A stretch of 36,989 bases of DNA, taken from Amniculibacterium aquaticum. GTDB taxonomy: Bacteria; Bacteroidota; Bacteroidia; Flavobacteriales; Weeksellaceae. Under the pieces are notes generated by a model, which saw only the letters and a list, made by a program, of their open reading frames with translations, had not been told where the DNA came from and did no database searches. The DNA is taken from contig NZ_REFA01000023.1 of the NCBI RefSeq assembly GCF_003852705.1, forward strand, positions 1-36,989. The letters are read 5' to 3'. Of this stretch, positions 34,387 through 36,989 are shown one piece after another. Each line of letters begins with the position of its first letter. Position 1 is the first letter of the stretch. A program made the position numbers and the translations under genes.

Positions 34387-35082
34387 ATGTCTAAAGAGTT
34401 TAGTGCAGACCAAATTGCCTATGAAGACAATCACTTGATGGTGGTTAATAAAAAAGTGGGGCAGTTGGTGCAAGGAGATAAAACCGGTGACGAATCGTTG
34501 CTGGAAGCCGTTAAAAATTTCATAAAAATTAGAGATCAAAAACCAGGAAATGTTTTTCTGGGTTTGGTACACCGCATTGATAGGCCCACTTCGGGATTGG
34601 TAATCTATGCCAAAACTTCCAAGGCTCTCAGTCGATTGACACAGATGGTAAAAAACCGAGAGGTGAAGAAAACCTATTGGGCTTTGGTGGGCAAAGATGC
34701 AATTCCGCAATCGTTGAGGTTGGTGCATTATCTTAAGAAAAATGAAAAAAACAACAAGGCCATTGTTTTTACAAAGCCCACAGAAGGTGCCAAAGAAGCT
34801 GTATTGACCTATCAAATCATAAAATCTTTAGATCGTTATTTGCTTCTGGAAGTCGATTTGGAAACCGGGAGGCATCATCAAATTCGAGCACAATTGTCCA
34901 AGAACGGAACGCCGATAAAAGGCGATTTAAAGTACGGAGCACCACGATCCAATCCGGATGGAGGCATTTCGTTGCATGCCAGGAAATTAGAATTTATACA
35001 TCCAACCACCAAAGAATTGATCGTAGTGGTAGGAGCTTTACCTAAAAACGATGCCGTTTGGCAAGCCTGCGAAACGATGTGA
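34387..35082 (+). CDS. RluA-family pseudouridine synthase
   Basis: This 231-residue enzyme turns uridine into pseudouridine in rRNA or tRNA. The catalytic aspartate is D65 in HRIDRPTSGLVIYAKT, the RluA motif II. GRHHQIRAQL and GDLKYGAP match the later family motifs. It has no N-terminal S4 domain, so it is shorter than RluC/RluD (about 320) and resembles the RluA/TruC group. Which RNA position it modifies cannot be told. It is the last gene of the panB operon and is followed by a terminator. Confidence 0.9.
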   Translation: MSKEFSADQIAYEDNHLMVVNKKVGQLVQGDKTGDESLLEAVKNFIKIRDQKPGNVFLGLVHRIDRPTSGLVIYAKTSKALSRLTQMVKNREVKKTYWALVGKDAIPQSLRLVHYLKKNEKNNKAIVFTKPTEGAKEAVLTYQIIKSLDRYLLLEVDLETGRHHQIRAQLSKNGTPIKGDLKYGAPRSNPDGGISLHARKLEFIHPTTKELIVVVGALPKNDAVWQACETM

Positions 35083-35110
35083 TTTGTAAGGAGATATAAG
35101 TTTATTGCGT

Positions 35111-35149
35111 AAAAAAGGAGTTTGAACAAGAATTCAAATTCCTTTTTTT
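35111..35149. terminator. Two-way terminator between pseudouridine synthase and serine hydrolase genes
   Basis: Stem AAAAAAGGAGTTTGAA / TTCAAATTCCTTTTTTT, with one unpaired G/T position, A-rich on the left and T-rich on the right. The hydrolase stop codon lies at its edge. Confidence 0.85.
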
Positions 35150-36281
35150 ATGGGTACATTTTTACGGCTTCTTCAACCAAAAATGATACTTGTTCGGGGC
35201 GACTTTTATTGTCTTTAGGTTGGTTTTCATAACTTCCGGTTCTTACGATGATCATGTTTTTTTCTGGAACCACAATGATGTATTGTCCCAGATGTCCCCA
35301 AAAATAATAATGCTTGATGGGGTGATCGTAATTGATCCAAAGTCCCAATCCATAAGTGTTGTTTGATGCTTTGCTGGGCGTTCTCATTTTATCAATGAAG
35401 GCTTTACTCAAAAGTTGTTGGTCTTGCCATTTACCATTGTTCAGGAGGATTTGTCCCAATTTTGCAAAATCTCTGGATTCGGCATGTATGCAGCAAAAAG
35501 TTTTTTCCATACCGTTACTGTCCGTAGTCCAATAGGCATTTTGCTCCATACCCAAAGGTTGCCAGAATTTTTCGGACAGATAACTGGAAAGAGGTTTGTC
35601 TATAGCTTTTCTTAAGGCAAATCCTAAAAGCTGAGTCGCTCCACTTTGGTATTCAAATTTTTTTCCGGGTTCTTCTTTGAAGCCTCTTAACAATACTGCT
35701 TTTGCTAAGCTTTTTCCGTAATAGGCTTTTGCATTTGGTGTAAAAGGATTTTGGTAGTCTTCATTCCAATCCAATCCTGCTTCCATAGCTGCCAAATTCT
35801 GTATGGTTAGGTTTTTACCAAAAGGAACATGGGCATAATTTTCATAAAAATCAGAAAATTTCTGATCCAAACCTTTTATCCGCCCTTCTTCTATGGCTTT
35901 TCCCAAAAGCATCACCGTTATGGCTTTTGCCATGGAGAAAGAATTGGTTCTGGTGTATGCATTGCCGTCCCAATAATGTTCTTGAGCCAATTTCCCATCT
36001 TTTATCACCAGAAAAGAAGCAGTTTTGGTCGTTTGCACATCTTTGATCATGGCTGCGGAGAGGGTTTTGCTGTTGTAGTTTTGATCCTTTTCCCAAGGCT
36101 GAGCGATGCCGGCTTTTATCGTATTGCTGCTGAATAAAGATCCATCGTCTATCGTGGCCGAAGTTTTCCCACGCAAGTAGGTTTTGGCAATCCCGCTGAA
36201 GAGATAGTCGTAGCCTAAAGAATATATGATTGCAATGATGGAAGCCATGATAACGGCGATGGTTTTAACTGCTTTTTTCAA
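35148..36281 (-). CDS. Serine hydrolase, class-C beta-lactamase/esterase family
   Basis: This 377-residue protein has the beta-lactamase fold of the class C / EstB / DD-peptidase group. The catalytic motifs are S116-M-A-K119 (SxxK), Y211-Q-S213 (YxN-like, with Ser in place of Asn) and H330-L-G332 (HxG in place of KTG). The N-terminus has one hydrophobic segment (about 5-23), a signal anchor or uncleaved signal, so it should face the periplasm. HxG and YxS forms are common in esterase-like members and make penicillin resistance unlikely. Substrate is unknown. A -7 box lies 17 bases before the ATG. It is transcribed alone. Confidence 0.87.
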   Translation of the reverse strand: MKKAVKTIAVIMASIIAIIYSLGYDYLFSGIAKTYLRGKTSATIDDGSLFSSNTIKAGIAQPWEKDQNYNSKTLSAAMIKDVQTTKTASFLVIKDGKLAQEHYWDGNAYTRTNSFSMAKAITVMLLGKAIEEGRIKGLDQKFSDFYENYAHVPFGKNLTIQNLAAMEAGLDWNEDYQNPFTPNAKAYYGKSLAKAVLLRGFKEEPGKKFEYQSGATQLLGFALRKAIDKPLSSYLSEKFWQPLGMEQNAYWTTDSNGMEKTFCCIHAESRDFAKLGQILLNNGKWQDQQLLSKAFIDKMRTPSKASNNTYGLGLWINYDHPIKHYYFWGHLGQYIIVVPEKNMIIVRTGSYENQPKDNKSRPEQVSFLVEEAVKMYP

Positions 36282-36298
36282 AATGCATTCGGTTTACA

Positions 36299-36306
36299 CA
36301 AATTTA
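36299..36306 (-). promoter_or_regulatory. -7 promoter box before serine hydrolase
   Basis: The minus strand reads TAAATTTG, matching TAnnTTTG, 17 bases before the ATG. No -33 TTG was found at the right distance. Confidence 0.35.
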
Positions 36307-36343
36307 ATAAATTTAAAGATAGAAAAAAGGATTTGTTTAGTTT

Positions 36344-36530
36344 CGTCTTTCGGAAAGGGTATTGCCGAAGGACGGGCTACTTATAACTAAAAGTGGAAAG
36401 AATAACCAACCTGAACAAAAAACTTTTTCCGCTTCTAAATTACATAAAAAAATGAAGCGGAAAAGTTTTTTGTGGATATTGATAACTGAATGCTCAAAGA
36501 ATATATTCAACCCCGTCTTTTGGCAATACC
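36344..36530. repeat. Nested inverted repeats with alternative pairing
   Basis: The outer arms GGTATTGCCGAAGGACGGG (36358-36376) and CCCGTCTTTTGGCAATACC (36512-36530) are inverted copies with two mismatches, both G-U compatible in RNA. The left arm can instead pair with CGTCTTTCGG just before it (36344-36353 with CCGAAGGACG 36365-36374). Inside lies a second near-perfect pair, 36416-36435 with 36454-36472 (AAAAAACTTTTTCCGCTTC type, one extra T). No target duplication is seen at the outer ends. Confidence 0.75.
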
Positions 36531-36613
36531 ATGTTATATGCTGTGCTTTTTATGCTGTGTGTTTGGAAATATGCAGGAGAGGTGAGGGAAATTTATTCTT
36601 TTTTTGGCATGGG

Positions 36614-36688
36614 CAAAAAGAGGGAAGGGAAATGCTCTTTTTGTATTTTCTCAGGCAAAAGAGTTGAACAAAATACAAAATGTGCATT
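36614..36688. repeat. Inverted repeats with alternative partners
   Basis: AATGCTCTTTTTGTATTTT (36631-36649) and AAAATACAAAATGTGCATT (36670-36688) are inverted copies with two mismatches in 19. Part of the left arm, CTCTTTTTG (36635-36643), can also pair with CAAAAAGAG upstream (36614-36622). Confidence 0.65.
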
Positions 36689-36725
36689 ACTCTTTGCGTT
36701 GGCTGTTTACCTTTGTTTTATTTCC

Positions 36726-36872
36726 GCAGTGGCTAAATTATTTTCCGCAGTCGCTAATTTTGAAATTGCAGTAACGAATATTATTGTTGCAGTTGCTCAT
36801 ATTATATTTGCAGTTGCTTATATTATATTTGCTGTTATAAATTTTGAAACTGCCGTTTTTGATATTGAACTT
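36726..36872 (+). repeat. Tandem repeat, 21-bp unit, seven degenerate copies
   Basis: Copies begin at 36726, 36747, 36768, 36789, 36810, 36831 and 36852, exactly 21 bases apart, with consensus close to GCAGTTGCTNATATTATATTT. The fourth and fifth copies are nearly identical and the outer ones more diverged. In the one frame open on the plus strand each copy encodes a seven-residue unit of the form xAVxxxI, ending at TAA 36876-36878. Confidence 0.85.
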
Positions 36873-36989
36873 GTTTAAAGTAAAAAAATCGATAAACACC
36901 TTTAAAAAAAGGCGTTAATTATTTGTTTAAAAGACTGGTATTCAGTATATTAGAGGAAAAATAACTACAAATTTCTCTATGCAAAAGAA

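Larger units (their letters stand above)
36282..36989. other. Repeat-rich stretch without a convincing gene
   Basis: About 700 bases hold two open frames (36362-36667 and 36531-36878) that run through inverted and tandem repeats and resemble no family, so I do not call them genes. The stretch contains, in order, a short hairpin and long-range repeat (36344-36530), an inner hairpin (36416-36472), another inverted repeat (36614-36688) and a 21-bp tandem repeat (36726-36872). A further hairpin AACACCTTT / AAAGGCGTT lies around 36894-36917. An ATG at 36979 opens a frame that runs off the window and cannot be judged. Confidence 0.6.

Noticed and set aside
35148-36281. Antibiotic-resistance beta-lactamase
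   Set aside because: The SxxK site is present, but YxS and HxG replace YxN and KTG, which fits esterase-like hydrolases better.
36382-36538. Integron attC site, suggested by TATAAC on the left and GTTATA on the right
   Set aside because: The L-type inner boxes do not pair, the core does not fit RYYYAAC/GTTRRRY, and no integrase or cassette is near.
36726-36872. CRISPR array
   Set aside because: Units are 21 bp directly abutting with no spacers, and no cas gene is present.
36362-36878. Two overlapping open frames (36362-36667 and 36531-36878) as genes
   Set aside because: They run through inverted and tandem repeats, have no recognisable domain or good start, and are probably chance openings.
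36979-36989. Start of a further gene at ATG 36979
   Set aside because: Only 11 bases remain in the window, so nothing can be tested.

Overview
The window looks like chromosome from a low-G+C member of the Bacteroidota, most likely a flavobacterium of the Chryseobacterium/Weeksellaceae type. This is inferred from: promoters of the Bacteroidota form TTTG-N20-TAnnTTTG; the lack of Shine-Dalgarno sequences; TonB-dependent receptors; a fused SpmA/SpmB protein; an HU-CCDC81-type protein; a CcoI copper ATPase with an N-terminal Cys-rich domain; and an EF-G paralogue. No rRNA, tRNA, CRISPR array, prophage or defence island was seen. It is mostly ordinary core genome, with mobile or repeat DNA at the two ends and one small insertion in the middle.

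Layout. 1-117 is the 3' tail of an IS30-type transposase. 312-692 (-) is a group III truncated haemoglobin. 828-5209 (+) holds a DUF885 lipoprotein peptidase coupled to a GT4 glycosyltransferase, then SufE overlapping a GT9 glycosyltransferase. 5296-8667 (+) holds DNA polymerase I and a lipoprotein Cu/Zn superoxide dismutase. 8704-12300 (-) holds AlkD, HflX and a ComM/YifB AAA protein. 12360-12453 is a MITE-like element. 12498-17058 (-) holds an outer-membrane beta-barrel receptor and aconitase. 17188-19516 (+) is a promoter, TPP riboswitch and TonB-dependent receptor unit, probably for thiamine uptake. 19689-21861 (+) is an HU-like membrane protein, acyl-CoA thioesterase and 2-hydroxyacid dehydrogenase operon, meeting mnmA (-) tail to tail. 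23163-23684 (+) is a small beta-barrel protein. 23745-27503 (-) holds a MIP18/SufT-like protein, a 3'-5' exonuclease, a zincin-like protein, a DUF2007 protein, an unknown protein and SpmAB. 27702-29828 (+) is the EF-G paralogue. 29882-32260 (-) is CcoI, divergent from a Crp/Fnr regulator (32459-33172, +). 33246-35082 (+) is panB, a small membrane protein and an RluA-type pseudouridine synthase. 35148-36281 (-) is a class-C beta-lactamase-like serine hydrolase. 36282-36989 has no convincing gene but is full of inverted and tandem repeats.

The points most worth a second look are: (1) the repeat-rich 36.34-36.88 kb region, with mutually exclusive hairpins and a seven-unit 21-bp tandem repeat; (2) a DNA polymerase I whose proofreading residues all appear replaced; (3) a 94-bp MITE with 19-bp inverted ends and TTA target duplication; (4) a TPP riboswitch with a clear promoter but no obvious P1 stem, controlling an outer-membrane receptor; (5) an EF-G paralogue lacking the catalytic switch II histidine; (6) promoters whose -7 box ends only four bases before the start codon. 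I did not find a clearly new multi-gene system.
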